A model generated the notes under the pieces. The model did not search any database, was not told the origin of the DNA, and worked only from the letters and a program-made list of their open reading frames with translations. From Sapria himalayana (lineage: Eukaryota; Streptophyta; Magnoliopsida; Malpighiales; Rafflesiaceae), in contig JAREIK010018625.1 in NCBI GenBank assembly GCA_029783825.1, positions 1 to 64,000 of the forward strand: a stretch of DNA of 64,000 nucleotides, given 5' to 3'. The position numbers and the translations under genes were made by a program. Shown here one piece after another: positions 41,700 to 53,530 of the stretch; position 1 is the first letter of the stretch, and every line of letters starts with the position of its first letter.

Positions 41700-41960
41700 T
41701 TGAGGAATGTCCAAAGTTACAATCATTTCTAGTGCAATGACTTTGAAAATATAAAGATAAAATGCACAAGCTATGGTCATATCCAATACTGTGACCCAGT
41801 ATTATAGTGATTAAATATGTATTCATGATCATTCTTAGTGCCATAACAATATGTTCAACAGAGAGACACAAGTTATGGCATATTCTCATCGATATGATTT
41901 TGAGTTCTAGAGACAAAATATACAATTATGACCATTGCTAATGCTACTATAATTTAAACC
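41700..41960 (-). repeat. imperfect ~103-bp tandem repeats in the 2.45-kb block
   Basis: Related words of the type 'cattgctaatgctac', 'cattcttagtgccata' and 'catttctagtgcaatga' lie at about 41,935, 41,831 and 41,722, spaced 104-109 bases. The mirror copy shows them at about 56,394, 56,497 and 56,601. Confidence 0.5.
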
Positions 41961-42109
41961 AAGAAAAAGACTAAATCTATAACTCACCCCTTGAGTCATT
42001 ACATTGTGTTACATATACAAAAAAATAAATCTGTGACATTCCTAAAGTTGTGAATTTCAATTTAAATTTAACACTTAGTCATTTGATTATAAAAGTGCTA
42101 AACATGAGA

Positions 42110-42182
42110 TTTAGGATTTAGGGTTTATGGATTATGGTTATAGTTTATGGGTTAAGGTTTAGGATTTAAAGTTTAGGGGTTA
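42110..42182 (+). repeat. degenerate TTTAGGG-like tract
   Basis: About 70 bases of words such as 'gatttagggtttatgg' and 'ttaaggtttagg' that resemble mutated plant telomere repeats. The mirror copy at 56,155-56,230 reads 'aaaccctaaac' and 'ataaaccctaac'. Confidence 0.65.
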
Positions 42183-42185
42183 TAA

Positions 42186-43454
42186 TTTTTTTTTTATTTT
42201 TTTTTTGGAAAATGCTCACTTTATTTATCATTTAGGCACACAACTTACAAGAGACTAAAAATCTTACTAATTTAGGCCATACCACCAAATCCTATGCACC
42301 TTAATGATTCTATGCATAAAATACATAAAAAAACATATTGCCTTCCAAGCGTACGAATACAACTAAAATTACCTGGCATTCCTGGACTTCAGAGTTGCCA
42401 ATTAGTCATTATGCGCACTGCAACTTTTCCATTCTGATTCGTCCAAGCCTTTTCGAGGAACCTGAATGATGTGCCATATTAAAATTATGAAAATATAATA
42501 TTGTGCATGTGTGTGACATGTAGTATCAAGTGTTTACCTTTGTCATTGCTATGCAATGGAATACATGTAAAACTGAATACCCATAAATCCACAAGTCCAT
42601 ATCTACTGCACTTTTTCAATTCATTCTCATCTCTGAATTCGACATTCTTTTGCTCCAATGATCCTCAAAAGAGAATCTCTTGGGTTAGAATGCTTCCTCC
42701 TCCAGCTCCAAGAAGTTGTTGTATGTTGCACCAACAAAATATAAAAAAATATGCATGCTTCGGTGTGCATGTGTGATGAGGTCCATATCATAGTCTAATT
42801 ATCTACACGTACAACCAACTAGAATACAAGTAAAATTACACAAATCACAATGCTATAAAGATGGGTCTTCTGCTCCCATCTTTACAAAATGCATTAGTAG
42901 GCTCCACTTAGAGATACTCATGGGTCCAGTTGCCCTCATTGCATGCTTCATAGAGAACATACAAGATTTATGTGTGAGTATGTCATGATCCGTCTCTACA
43001 AGTACATGGTGCATACAATGTCCAAAATACAAATACGACTACAAACATATACTACAAGTTTGAATCTTTTGCTCCCATGTGGCTCGTCTGGACTCCATTG
43101 CTTATTGGCCCTGGTTGGTGATGCTTTGGATTTTACCTGCTCTCCAATTAATCAAAGATTACCCCCTACTCTTATTGGGCAACGGTAGGGTGGCCCTCTA
43201 TGCTGGCTGATACGGTTAGTGGGACCCACTCTGAGCTACTCTTGGATTTACTCCCGACCACATTGCTTGGTCTCGTAAGTTATCTAAATGTTAACATCCC
43301 GGCTTGCTAGTGGGGACCTCTACAAGCTGGTCGTCCATACTTATGGCTGCTTCCAGGACTTGCTGGCCCCTCTAAATACTACCCCAAAATGGACAAGAAT
43401 ATGTGCACGTGTGTATTGTTGTCCATCGGTATGTGTGTGTGGTGCAGCAGTATC
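42186..43454 (-). pseudogene. retrocopy-like segment with poly(A) end (left copy)
   Basis: On the minus strand the segment ends in 'aaatgataaataaag', which holds a canonical AATAAA signal (about 42,221-42,226), and 15-20 bases on in an A-run of about 20 bases with one interruption (T-run at 42,186-42,206). That is the layout of a polyadenylated transcript's 3' end copied back into DNA. No conserved long reading frame and no reverse-transcriptase motif are visible, so it may be a processed pseudogene, a 5'-truncated LINE tail or a non-coding transcript. The right copy at 54,876-56,155 shows the same layout. Confidence 0.5.
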
Positions 43455-46400
43455 AGGGTTTAGGAGTTTAGTAATTTAAGTATTTAGGTATTTTATGGTT
43501 TATAGGTTTTATTTAAATAATTAAATAACAAAAAAACTATTTTTATTATTTTTTCTCATTTTCAAGGTTATAACCAAATAAAATATTATAATTTTTAATT
43601 TTTTTTTCAAATGTTAATACAATATTTAATTATAATAATCATAAAAATTAAATATCATGTAAATTCAATATAAATAATTTTATTGATCGATATTATAATA
43701 CTAATCATAAAATAGATTAATAAACTATTATTAATAAGATAGTTATTAATTAAAATATATTTGCTAAACCTAAAATGATTCAAAATCAAAGTAAAATATG
43801 TTACTAAATAATAATTTTTTATTTTTAAATTTTTGATTCTTTTTATAAGCTTATAAATTTTTTTGATGAAGATAAATTAATTAAATTATATTTGTATCAT
43901 TCATAATTTTATTTTGCAATTAATATTTCTATAAAAATAAACTAATAAATAATTAAAATGAATATTGAAATAATAACGAATACAAATAAAAAATGAGATT
44001 TATGATTAATTTTATGGGGTATACTGATTTAATGGTTTAAGTATTTAGGAGTTCAGGAGTTTAGTGATTTAAGTGATTAGGCATTTAGTAGTTTATATGT
44101 TTTATTTAAATAATTAAATAACAGAAAAATTATTTTTCAAATTTTTTATCAATTTTGAATGTTGTAACCTTTATAAATATAATAATTTTTAATTTTTTTT
44201 CAAATGTGAATACAATATTTAGTTATAATAAACTTAATAATTATATATCATGTAAATTAAAAATAAACAATTTTATTGATAGATATTAATAAACTAAATC
44301 TAAATATAAATATAATAATGATCAAAAAATAAATTAATAAACTCTTATTTATTGATAAATATTTATATATTATTTATAAATATATAAACCTTTAAAGATG
44401 GTTTAAATGATTAGGTATTTAAGGGTTTTGGGGTCTAGGAGTTTAATGATTTAAGCGTTTAGGTATTTAGTAGTTTATAGGTTTTATATAAAAAATAAAA
44501 TAAGAAAAAATTTATTTTTGTGATTTTATCTCATTTTCAAAGATAATATCCTTTAAAAATATAATAATTTTTAAATGTTAATATAATATTTAGTTATAAT
44601 AATCCTTATAATTATATATCAAGTAAATTCAATATAAAAAATTTTATTTATAAATATTCTAAAAAGATCAAAAAATAAATTATTAATATATTATTTATAA
44701 GATAGATATCAATTAAAATATAATTACAAAACCTAAAATGATTCAGAAGCAAAGCAAAATATATTAATATATAATAATTTTTTGTTTTGAAATTTTTTTT
44801 TCTTTTAAAAAGTTTATCATAATTTTTTGATGAAAAATAATATATATAAATTATATTTGTCTAACTCAATTTATTTTGTAATTAATATTTTTATATAAAT
44901 AAAGAAATAAATATTTAAAATGAATATTTAAAATTATAATAAAAAAAAATAAGATTTATTATTTATTATTTAGGGATACCAGTTTAATTTAAATTAGATC
45001 TGTCGCCCTAATAATTTATTTTATAATTAATATTTCTATAAAAATAAACTGATAAATAATTAAAATAAAAATTTAAAATTATAGTGCATAAAAATTAAAA
45101 TGATATTTAAGATTTATTATTAATGTATACCAGTTTAATGGTTTAAGTATTTAAAGGTTTTGTCATTAGGAGTTTAGCAATTTATGTTTTTAGGTTTTTA
45201 GTGGTTTATAGGTTTTATATAAAAAAATAATATAACAAAAAAAAATTTTATAATTTGTTATTATTTTCATAGGTTATAACCTTTGAAAATATAAAAATAT
45301 TTACAATTTTTTGAAATGTGAATATAATATTTAGTTATAATAACATTAATTATTATATATCATATAAATTCAATATAAACAATTTTATTGATTGATAATA
45401 TAATAATGATCAAAAATTAAATTAATAAACTATTAATAAAAATATAGATATTAAATAAAAAATATTTACAAAACACAAATTGATTCAAAAATAAAGTAAA
45501 ATATATTACTGGATAATAATTTTTAATTTTTAAATTTTTACTTCTTTTATAAGTGTATATATTTTTTTATTAAAAATAAATTAATTAAATTATATTTGTC
45601 TCACTCATACTTTATTTTGCAATAAATATTTATATAAAAATAAACTAATAAATAAATAAAATGAATATTTAAAATTATAATAGATAGAAAAAAAAATTAG
45701 ATTTATTAATTATTAAGTAGTATATAACAGTATAATGGTTTATGTATTTAGGCATTACGAGGTTTAAAAGTTTACTAATTTAACTGTGTATGCATTTAGT
45801 TGTTTAGAGTTTTTATTTAAAAAAAATAAAAAAAAATTATTTTTAATATTTTTTGATATTTTCAAATTATAACCTTTGAAAATATAATAATTTTTAAATT
45901 TTTTTCAAAAATGAATTTAATATTTAGTTATAATAATCATTATATTTATATTTCATATAAATTCAATATAAATAATGTTATTTATAAATATTCTAATAAT
46001 TATTGAAAAATAAAATAATAATCTATTATTAATAAGATAGATATCAATTAAAATATAATTACAAAACCAAAAATGATTAAGAAGCAAAGCAAAATAAATT
46101 ACTATATAATAATTCTTTGTTTTTAAATTTTTTTTTCTTTTAAAAAGTTTATCAATATTTTTTTGATGAAAAATAATTTAAATAAATTATATTTGTCTAA
46201 CTCATAATTTATTTTTTAATTAATATTTATATAAAAATTAACAAATAAATATTAAAATGAATATTTAAAATTATAATGAAAAAAAATGATATTTATTCTT
46301 TATTATTTAGGGTATACCGGTTTAATTTAAATTATACCTGTCTTACTAATAATTTATTTCGTAATTAATATTTTTTAAAAAAATAAACTATTAATTAATT

Positions 46401-49400
46401 AAAATAAAAATTTAAAATTATACTGAATAAAAATTAAAATTAGATTTATGAATTATTATTAATGTATACCAGTTTAATGGTTTTAAGTATTTATAGGTTT
46501 TGTCATTTAGAAGTTTAGCGATTTATGTTTTTAGGCATTTAGTGGTTTATAGGTTTTATTTAAACAATGAAATATCAAAAAAATTAATTTTGATATTTTT
46601 TCACATTTTCAAAGTTTATAATATTTTAAAATATAATAATTTTTAAATTTTTTTCAAATGTAAATATAATATTAAGTTATAATAATCTTAATAATTATAA
46701 GTCATTTAAATTCAATATAAATAATTACATTTCTAGATATTATAATATTGATAAAAAAAAATTTAATAAACTATTATTAATAAGATAGATATTATTTAAA
46801 ATATATTTGCAAAATCTAAATTTATTCAAAATCAAAGTAAAATATATTACAAAATAATAATTTTTTTAATGTTTTGCTTTTTTTATAAGTTTATATTTTT
46901 ATTTTTAAAAATAAATTATTTAAATTATATTTGTCCTACTCATAATTTATTTTGTAATTTATAATTCTATAATAATAAACTACTAAATAATTAAAATGAA
47001 TATTTAAAATTATAATGAATACAAATAAAATTGAGATTTATAATATATTATTCTGGATATATCGGTTTACTAGTTTAAGCATTTAGGTGTTTTGTGGTTT
47101 AGGAGTTTAGTGATTTATTGTTTAACCTTTAGTGATTTATAGTTTTTATTTAAAGAATGAAAAAAAAATTTCATTTTTTGATTTTTTTAATTTTCGAAGG
47201 TTATAACCTTTGAAAATATAATAAATTTTAATTATTTTTAAATGTGAATATAATATTTAGTTATAAAAATCTTAATAATTTTATATAATGTAAACTAAAT
47301 ATAAATAATTTTATTGATAGATATTATAATAATGATCAATAAATTAATTAATAAACTAGTATTAATAAGAATGATATAAATTAAAATATAATTATTAAAT
47401 TTAAAATGATTAAAAATAAAAATAAGATATATTAATAAAAATTAATCTTTTATTTTTAAAATTTTGCCTCTTTTTATAAGCATATATATTTTTTTTGATG
47501 AAAAATAAATTATTTAAATTATATTTGTCTCACTAATAATTTATTTTATAATTATAATTTCTATAAAAATAAACTGATAAATAATTAAAATGAATATTTT
47601 AAATTATAATGAATACTAATAAAAATGAGAATTATGATTTTTTATATAGACTATACTAATTTAATGTTTTGAGTATTTATGAGCTTCAGGGATTAGGAGT
47701 TTAGTCATTTTAGTATTTAGTCATTTAGTGGTTTATAGGTTTTATTTAAAAAATAAAATAAAAACAAATTATTTTTGTTAGTTTTTCTCATTTTTGAAGG
47801 TTATAACTTTTAAAAATATAATAATTTTTAATTTTTTTTTTCGAAAAGTGAATACAATATGAAGTTAAAAATCATAATAATTATATATCATATAAATTAA
47901 TATAAATTATTTTCTTGGTATATATTATAATAATGATCATAAAAAAAATAATAAACAATTATTAATAAGATAAATATTGTTTTAAATATATTTGCAAAAC
48001 CTAAAATGATTCAAAATCAAAGTGAAATATTTTACTAAATATTAATTTTAAATTTTTAAAATTATGTATCCATTTATATGCTTATATATTTTTTGATGAA
48101 AAATAAATTGTTTATATTATATTTGTCTCACTAATTATTTATTTTTAATTTATATTTCTATAAAAATAAACTAATAAATAATTAAGATGTATGTTTAAAA
48201 TTATAATGAATACTAATAAAAATGAGATTTTTTATTAATTATATATAGTATACCAGTATAATGGTTAAATTATATAGGGTTTTTGTCATTTAGAAGTTTA
48301 GCAATTTATGTTTTTAGGCATTTAGTGGTTTATATGTTTTAATTATATAATAAAAATAAAAATAAATTTTTTTGATTTTTTCTGATTTTCAAAGGTTATA
48401 ACTTTGAAAAGAAAATAATTTTCAAAATTCTTTGAAATGTCAATACTATGTATAATTGTATTAATCTTACTAATTATATATCATAAAAATTAAATATTAA
48501 CAATTTTAATGATAGATATTATAATAATGATCTAAAATTAAATTAACAAACTATTATTAAAAATCTAAATATTAATTAAAATATTTTTACATAACACAAA
48601 ATGATTCAAAATCAAATCAAAATATATTACTAAAAAATTATATTTATTTTTAAAATTTTTCCTTCTTTTTTTAAGCTTATATTTTTTTTTTGATTAAATA
48701 TAAATTATTTAAATATTATTTGTCTTATTCGAAATTTATTTCGAATTAATTTTTCTAAAAAATTTAACTATAAATAATTAAAATGAATATTAAAAATTAT
48801 AATAAATAGAAATATAAATGAGATTTATTATTTTATAAGTAGAATATAGATTTTAAAAGGTTTATGTATTTAGGAGTTTGGGGGTTATAAACTTACTAAT
48901 TTAAGTAAGTAATCATTTAATAAACTATATGTTATTTTTAAAATATGAAATAACAAAAAATTTATTTTTATTATTTTTTCTCCTTTTTTAAGGTTATAAC
49001 TTTTGAAAATATAATAATTTTAAAATTTATTTCAAAAGTGAATACAAAATTTATTTATAAAAATCATAATAATTATATATCATATAAATTCAATATAAAC
49101 AATTTTATTGATAGATATTCTAATAATTATCAAATAATAAATTAAAAATATATTATGAATAAGATTGATATTACTTAAAATATAATATTAAAACTTAAAA
49201 TGATTCAAAAGCAAAGCAAAATATATTACTAAATAATAATTATTTGAATTTAAATATTTATTCTTTTTATAAGCTTATCTATTTTTTGATGAAAAATAAT
49301 TTTTATAAATTATATTTTTAACTCATAATTTATTTTATAATTAATACAGATATACAAATAAAAAACTAAAATCAAAATGATTTTTTTAAATAATAATGAA

Positions 49401-50831
49401 AACAGATAAAAATCTAATTTATTAATTATTATTTATTGTATACCGGTTTAAAGAATTATCTATATAGGGGTATCAAGAATTTGTAGTTTAGTGATTTAAG
49501 TGTTTAGGCATTTAATGGTGTATAGGTTTTATTTAAACAATGAAATAACAAAAAAATATATATTTTTTTTATTTTTTCATATGTTCAAAGGTTATAATCT
49601 TTGAAAATATAAAAATTTTAAAACTTTTTTTAAAAGTTAATATAATATTTAATTATAATAATTATTAAATTTATATATCATATATATTCAATATAAACAA
49701 TTTTATTGATATATATTCTAATAATGATCAAAAAATAAATTAATAATTTATTATTAATAAGATAGATATCATTTAAAATATAATTACAAATATTAAAATG
49801 ATTCAGAAGCAAAGCAAAATATATTACTATATAATAATTTTTTGTTTTGAAATTTGTTTTTAAAAATTTATCTATATTTTTTTTGATGAATAAATAATTT
49901 ATATAAATTATATTTGTTTAACTCATAATTTATTTTGTAATTAATATTTATATAAAAATAAATAAATAAATAATTAAAATGAATATTTAAAATTATAATG
50001 AAAAATAAATGAGTTTTATTATTTATTATTTAGGGTATACCGGTTTAATTTAAATTAGATCTATCTATCTAAAAATTTATTTTGTAATTAATATTTCTAT
50101 AAAAATAAACTGATAAATAATAAATTAAAAATTATTCTGAATAAAAATTAAAATGATATTTATGACTTATTATTAATGTATACTAGTTTAATTGTTTAAG
50201 TTTTTAAAGGTTTTTTAATTTAGGAGTTAAGCGATATGTGTTTTTAGGCATTTAGTGGTTTATAGGTTTTATTTAAACAATAAAATAACAAAAAAATATT
50301 TTGTAATTTTTTTTCATTTTTATTGGTCATAACATTTGTAAATATAATAATAGTTAATATTTTTTGAAATGTGAATATAATATTTAGTTATAATAAAATT
50401 AATAATTATATATCATATAAATTCAATATAAACAATTTTATTGATAGATATTATAATAATGATGAAAAATTAAATTAATAAACTATTAATAATAAGATAG
50501 ATATTAATTAAAAAATATTTACAAATCCCGAATTGATTCAAAATTAAAGTAAAATATATTACTTTATAATAATTTTTATTCTTTAAATTTTTACTTATTT
50601 TATAAGCATAAATACTTTTATTGATTAAAAATAAATTATTTAAATTATATTTCTCACACTTATAATTTATTTGTAATAAACATTTTTATAGAAATAAACT
50701 AATAAATAATTAAAATAAATATTTAAAATTATAATAATTAGAAATAAAAATTAAATTTATTAATTATTAAGTAGTCTATAGCGGTTTAATGGTTTATGTA
50801 TTTAGGCATTACGAGGTTTAGAAGATTACTG
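43455..50831 (+). repeat. AT-rich satellite array, plus orientation (block 4d)
   Basis: About 12 plus-strand monomers, with boxes near 43,460, 44,040, 44,420, 45,150, 45,740, 46,490, 47,080, 47,680, 48,270, 48,860, 49,470, 50,200 and 50,790. From 47,050 onward the subtype order resembles 7,280-11,390 with some members missing. No gene is seen. Confidence 0.87.
44283..44400 (+). repeat. private fusion monomer, mirrored at about 53,930-54,050
   Basis: A monomer is broken here and rejoined as 'aaactaaatctaaatataaatataataatgatc', with further 'tatttatata' words before the next box begins at 'aacctttaaagatgg'. The same fusion is found in reverse complement at 53,930-54,050, at the same distance from the 2.45-kb block (about 828 and 826 bases). 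Confidence 0.85.
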
Positions 50832-50840
50832 AAAAATATT
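50825..50840. other. satellite orientation switch, plus to minus
   Basis: A plus-strand monomer stops inside its telomere-like box ('gaggtttagaagattactg') and minus-strand monomer sequence ('aaaaatattattatttaataat') follows directly. This is the inner junction between the arms of the inverted duplication, but the flanking monomers are not mirror images of one another. Confidence 0.75.
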
Positions 50841-51575
50841 ATTATTTAATAATAAATTTTACATTTTTTTTGAATCATTTTAGGTTTTTTAATTATATTT
50901 TAATTTATATCTATCATATGAATAATAGCATATTAATTTATTTTTTGATAATTGATATCATATCTATCAATAAAATTGTTTATAATTAGTTTATATTATA
51001 TATAATTATAATGATTATTATTACTAAATACTGTATTCACATTTTTAAAAAAATTTATAATTATTATATTTTCAAATGTTATAACCTTTGAATATGTGAC
51101 AAAAAATCAAAAATATTTTTTTTGTTATTTCATTGTTTAAATATAAACTATAAACCACTAAATGCCTAAAAACATAAATCACTAATCTCCTAAACAATAA
51201 AACATCTAAATACTTAAACCATTAAACTGGTAAACATTAATAATAATTCATAAATCTCATTTTAATTTTTATTCAGTATAATTTTAAATTTTTATTTTTA
51301 TTATTTATCAGTTTATTTTTATAGAAATATTAATTACAAAATAAATTATTAGTGAGATAGATCTAATTTAAATAAAAATAATATCCCTAAATAATAAATA
51401 ATAAATCTCATTTTTTTCATTATAATTTTAAATATGCATTTTAATTATTTATTTGTTTATTTATATATAAAAATAAATTAGAAAATAATTTGATCTAAAA
51501 AAAATAATTTATATATATTATTTTTCATCAAAAATTATAGATACACTTTTTAAAAGAAAAACAATTTTCAAAATA
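50832..51575 (-). repeat. AT-rich satellite array, minus orientation (block 5a)
   Basis: A little more than one minus-strand monomer between the orientation switch and the organelle-like insert. The word 'aaataatttatatatattatttttcatc' near 51,500 mirrors the left arm near 44,840. No gene is seen. Confidence 0.85.
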
Positions 51576-52007
51576 AAGTACTTCTGAGTCAGTCTGACAG
51601 AGCTTGGAACAAACGGACTTGACTCGAACTTCGAACTAATTCGATGTCTTTACGTAGGTGAGCAGTCCTCCTCAGATTCATACGGTGAGAGTCAATAAGA
51701 CCTTTTCAAATTAAGTCCTTGAGTACTTATTGAATGTAATGACAATCCGCAAAAGCTAAAGTTGTGGTTTTGTTTGTTAGGCTATTCCTTTATCTTCCGT
51801 ATCTAACTGCAAGTGTTTTAAGGCCGCTAGCCCAGTTGGAGCTCTTGGTCTATGAGTGATCATATCAGCTGTGATTGATTCGGTCAGACTTCTTTCCCTA
51901 AACTTAATTTTAATTACTTGTTCCAAAAGAAGAGATTGAATGCCCCTCAGGCCCGTATACCCTTTATTTGTGTAATATTTCCTCGCTCATCGTTATGCGA
52001 AACCCCC

Positions 52008-52547
52008 TCACCAACATATAGCCATTTTGACTGATACATCGAAATTTCCCCCAGAGCTTGTAGTTGCGGATGAACCGGTTTTCTTATGAAGAAACTTCTC
52101 CTGGAACATTAGAGGCTTAGGGAATAGAGAGAAGAAGTAGGTAGGATAGTAGGAAAAAAGAGATGCCAAATCATTCGGGGCAGAGTAGGGACTTTCCAGA
52201 CCAGATTCAACAAGAGAGGCCTTAGCTGACACTAATAAAGCTGACTTGGGATCAAGTTTATCCTTTCTATATGGACCAAGGGATATGGATAGCATGCATA
52301 CCCAAAGACCTGAAAGAAAAAGATAGAAGACAATCTTCTTCTTCTGTAGATTTTGAATCGATGAGGACAGAAGCAGATTCCTCTCCAATTGCTTGGGGAA
52401 ACCTGATTGAAATGCTTTGGATAACCAAGAGGCGGTAGAAGCACCCCAGAATAGCAGAACCAAGACTCCTTTTCCAATTAGGGCTGCGCCCTTTCGTACT
52501 GACCGAGATACGGAAGAATGGAGCTCATGGCTAGGAATTAAATGCAT
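52008..52547 (-). CDS. unidentified 179-codon open frame in the organelle-like insert
   Basis: This is the longest ATG-started frame in the window (ATG at 52,545-52,547, TGA at 52,008-52,010). The predicted protein has two hydrophobic stretches, GVLVLLFWGASTASWL (about residues 27-42) and IVFYLFLSGLWVCMLSISL (about residues 71-89), and a Ser-rich tail. I recognise no family. If the insert is mitochondrial it could be one of the many chimeric or chance frames of plant mitochondria. In its present place, inside a satellite array and without plant nuclear promoter or polyadenylation signals that I can see, expression is unlikely. Confidence 0.3.
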   Translation of the reverse strand: MHLIPSHELHSSVSRSVRKGAALIGKGVLVLLFWGASTASWLSKAFQSGFPKQLERNLLLSSSIQNLQKKKIVFYLFLSGLWVCMLSISLGPYRKDKLDPKSALLVSAKASLVESGLESPYSAPNDLASLFSYYPTYFFSLFPKPLMFQEKFLHKKTGSSATTSSGGNFDVSVKMAICW

Positions 52548-52946
52548 GATTCGAGAAAATGATCAAAGAACAAAGAGGCTTTATCTTAGAATCCCCTGTT
52601 CTCAGCTGTGAGAGAGGTCTTTCATTTCTCCAAAAATCCCTAGGAAAGAATCACATGAAGAAGCGAAATTGGTTTGGCTCTTTGTTTGTAGGAATCGGGC
52701 ATTCCACTGTGGTGTGGTAAATAGAATAGATGAATTCTCTCCCTCATCGATATCCTTTAAGAAGTTTGATTGAAATAAAAATAAGCTTTTCACGGGCCTT
52801 GAAGTTCGAAGATGTAAAAAAGGGCTTTAGCTTTAGTCAAACCCCCACCCGCTATTCGATTAGTTTAAAAAGGCTTAGGCACCGTCCTACCCCCTGATGC
52901 AAGGAACCAGACGGCGTGCGGCAAGCATAACAAAGAATGGATTATC

Positions 52947-53294
52947 TCATATCTTCTTTGTATACCAACTGGTATATGTATGAATAATTGTTGTCAGAGT
53001 CTCCGCTTGAATAGGAAGAAAAGCCGACTCTAGCTCTAAACCAAATCGCAACACAACATGAGCCCAGCACCTGGGAAAATCGATATAAAGTATAGGCCGA
53101 AAATGTCTTTCTGGACAAATGAACATACCTTTCCTTACTTGACTTGCCAACAGGTAAAACCAGTAACCAAGTTCATGCGTCAATTTTTTATCTTGGTCCG
53201 AGGGAGCTAAGACTTTCAAAGAGTATTCGTGCAAAGGTCGGCGTGGTTGGGCTTGTGGATCGACTTGCTTCGCCTTCGGATCAAAATGCTGCAA
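52947..53294 (-). CDS. unidentified 115-codon open frame in the organelle-like insert
   Basis: The open stretch starts at a TTG, not an ATG, and could be the 3' end of a longer frame cut by the insertion. The predicted protein includes CPERHFRPILYIDFPRCW and ends SWYTKKI. No family is recognised and no ribosome-binding or promoter signal is evident. It is kept only as a marker that could identify the source of the insert in a database search. Confidence 0.2.
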   Translation of the reverse strand: MQHFDPKAKQVDPQAQPRRPLHEYSLKVLAPSDQDKKLTHELGYWFYLLASQVRKGMFICPERHFRPILYIDFPRCWAHVVLRFGLELESAFLPIQAETLTTIIHTYTSWYTKKI

Positions 53295-53530
53295 ATGAGG
53301 GTAAAGGACATCTCTTGAGGTTCGATCAGAGGTTGAGTCATTGTTGTTGGGTGAAAAGAGCAGCTGTGAGAAGCATCAAAACAATCATACAATGACGATT
53401 GTTCGTGGAGGTTTCCACAGAAAGACACATATATTCTGGCAAATGGATCACAATGACAGGTACCACTTCATGCAGAGACAATTAGGATAGAAAGGGGAGA
53501 GCCAAAACCTTCACCTACTCCTATATATAA

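Larger units (their letters stand above)
40995..43454 (+). repeat. 2.45-kb non-satellite block, left copy of an inverted pair
   Basis: Less AT-rich than the array, unrelated to the satellite, and present again as a reverse complement at 54,876-57,346 at about 90% identity by eye over its length. Satellite flanks also match. Parts from left to right: about 0.65 kb of unique sequence; imperfect tandem repeats (about 41,700-41,960); TTTAGGG-like words (about 42,110-42,182); a T-run; and about 1.25 kb that reads on the minus strand like the 3' part of a transcript. Open frames in it are short and not conserved between the two copies, so I call no protein. I do not recognise the sequence. It has no LTR-type TG...CA ends, and the copies are inverted, so they are not a pair of LTRs. 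Confidence 0.85.
51576..53530. mobile_element. organelle-like DNA insertion (probable NUMT)
   Basis: About 1.95 kb of sequence with near-balanced base composition lies abruptly inside one satellite monomer. The monomer resumes after it with only about 15 bases lost ('aattttcaaaata' on one side, 'ttaatatttagtagtattt' on the other). No target duplication, terminal repeats or poly(A) tail are visible, which points to break repair rather than transposition. The style of the sequence, such as 'cttgcttcgccttcggatc' and 'aaggccgctagcccagttgg', and its long chance open frames resemble plant mitochondrial intergenic DNA; this is pattern recognition, not a match. I do not recognise a known mitochondrial gene, rRNA or tRNA in it. 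Confidence 0.5.

Noticed and set aside
42110..42182. A true telomere or subtelomere end
   Set aside because: The TTTAGGG-like words are degenerate and short and are flanked on both sides by other DNA.
42501..43479. Open frames of 60-91 codons in the 2.45-kb block (42,501-42,776; 42,943-43,188; 43,288-43,479; the minus-strand frames at 54,852-55,043 and 55,559-55,762)
   Set aside because: They are not kept at full length in both copies, lie antisense to the apparent poly(A) transcript, and the inner ones run on into satellite sequence.
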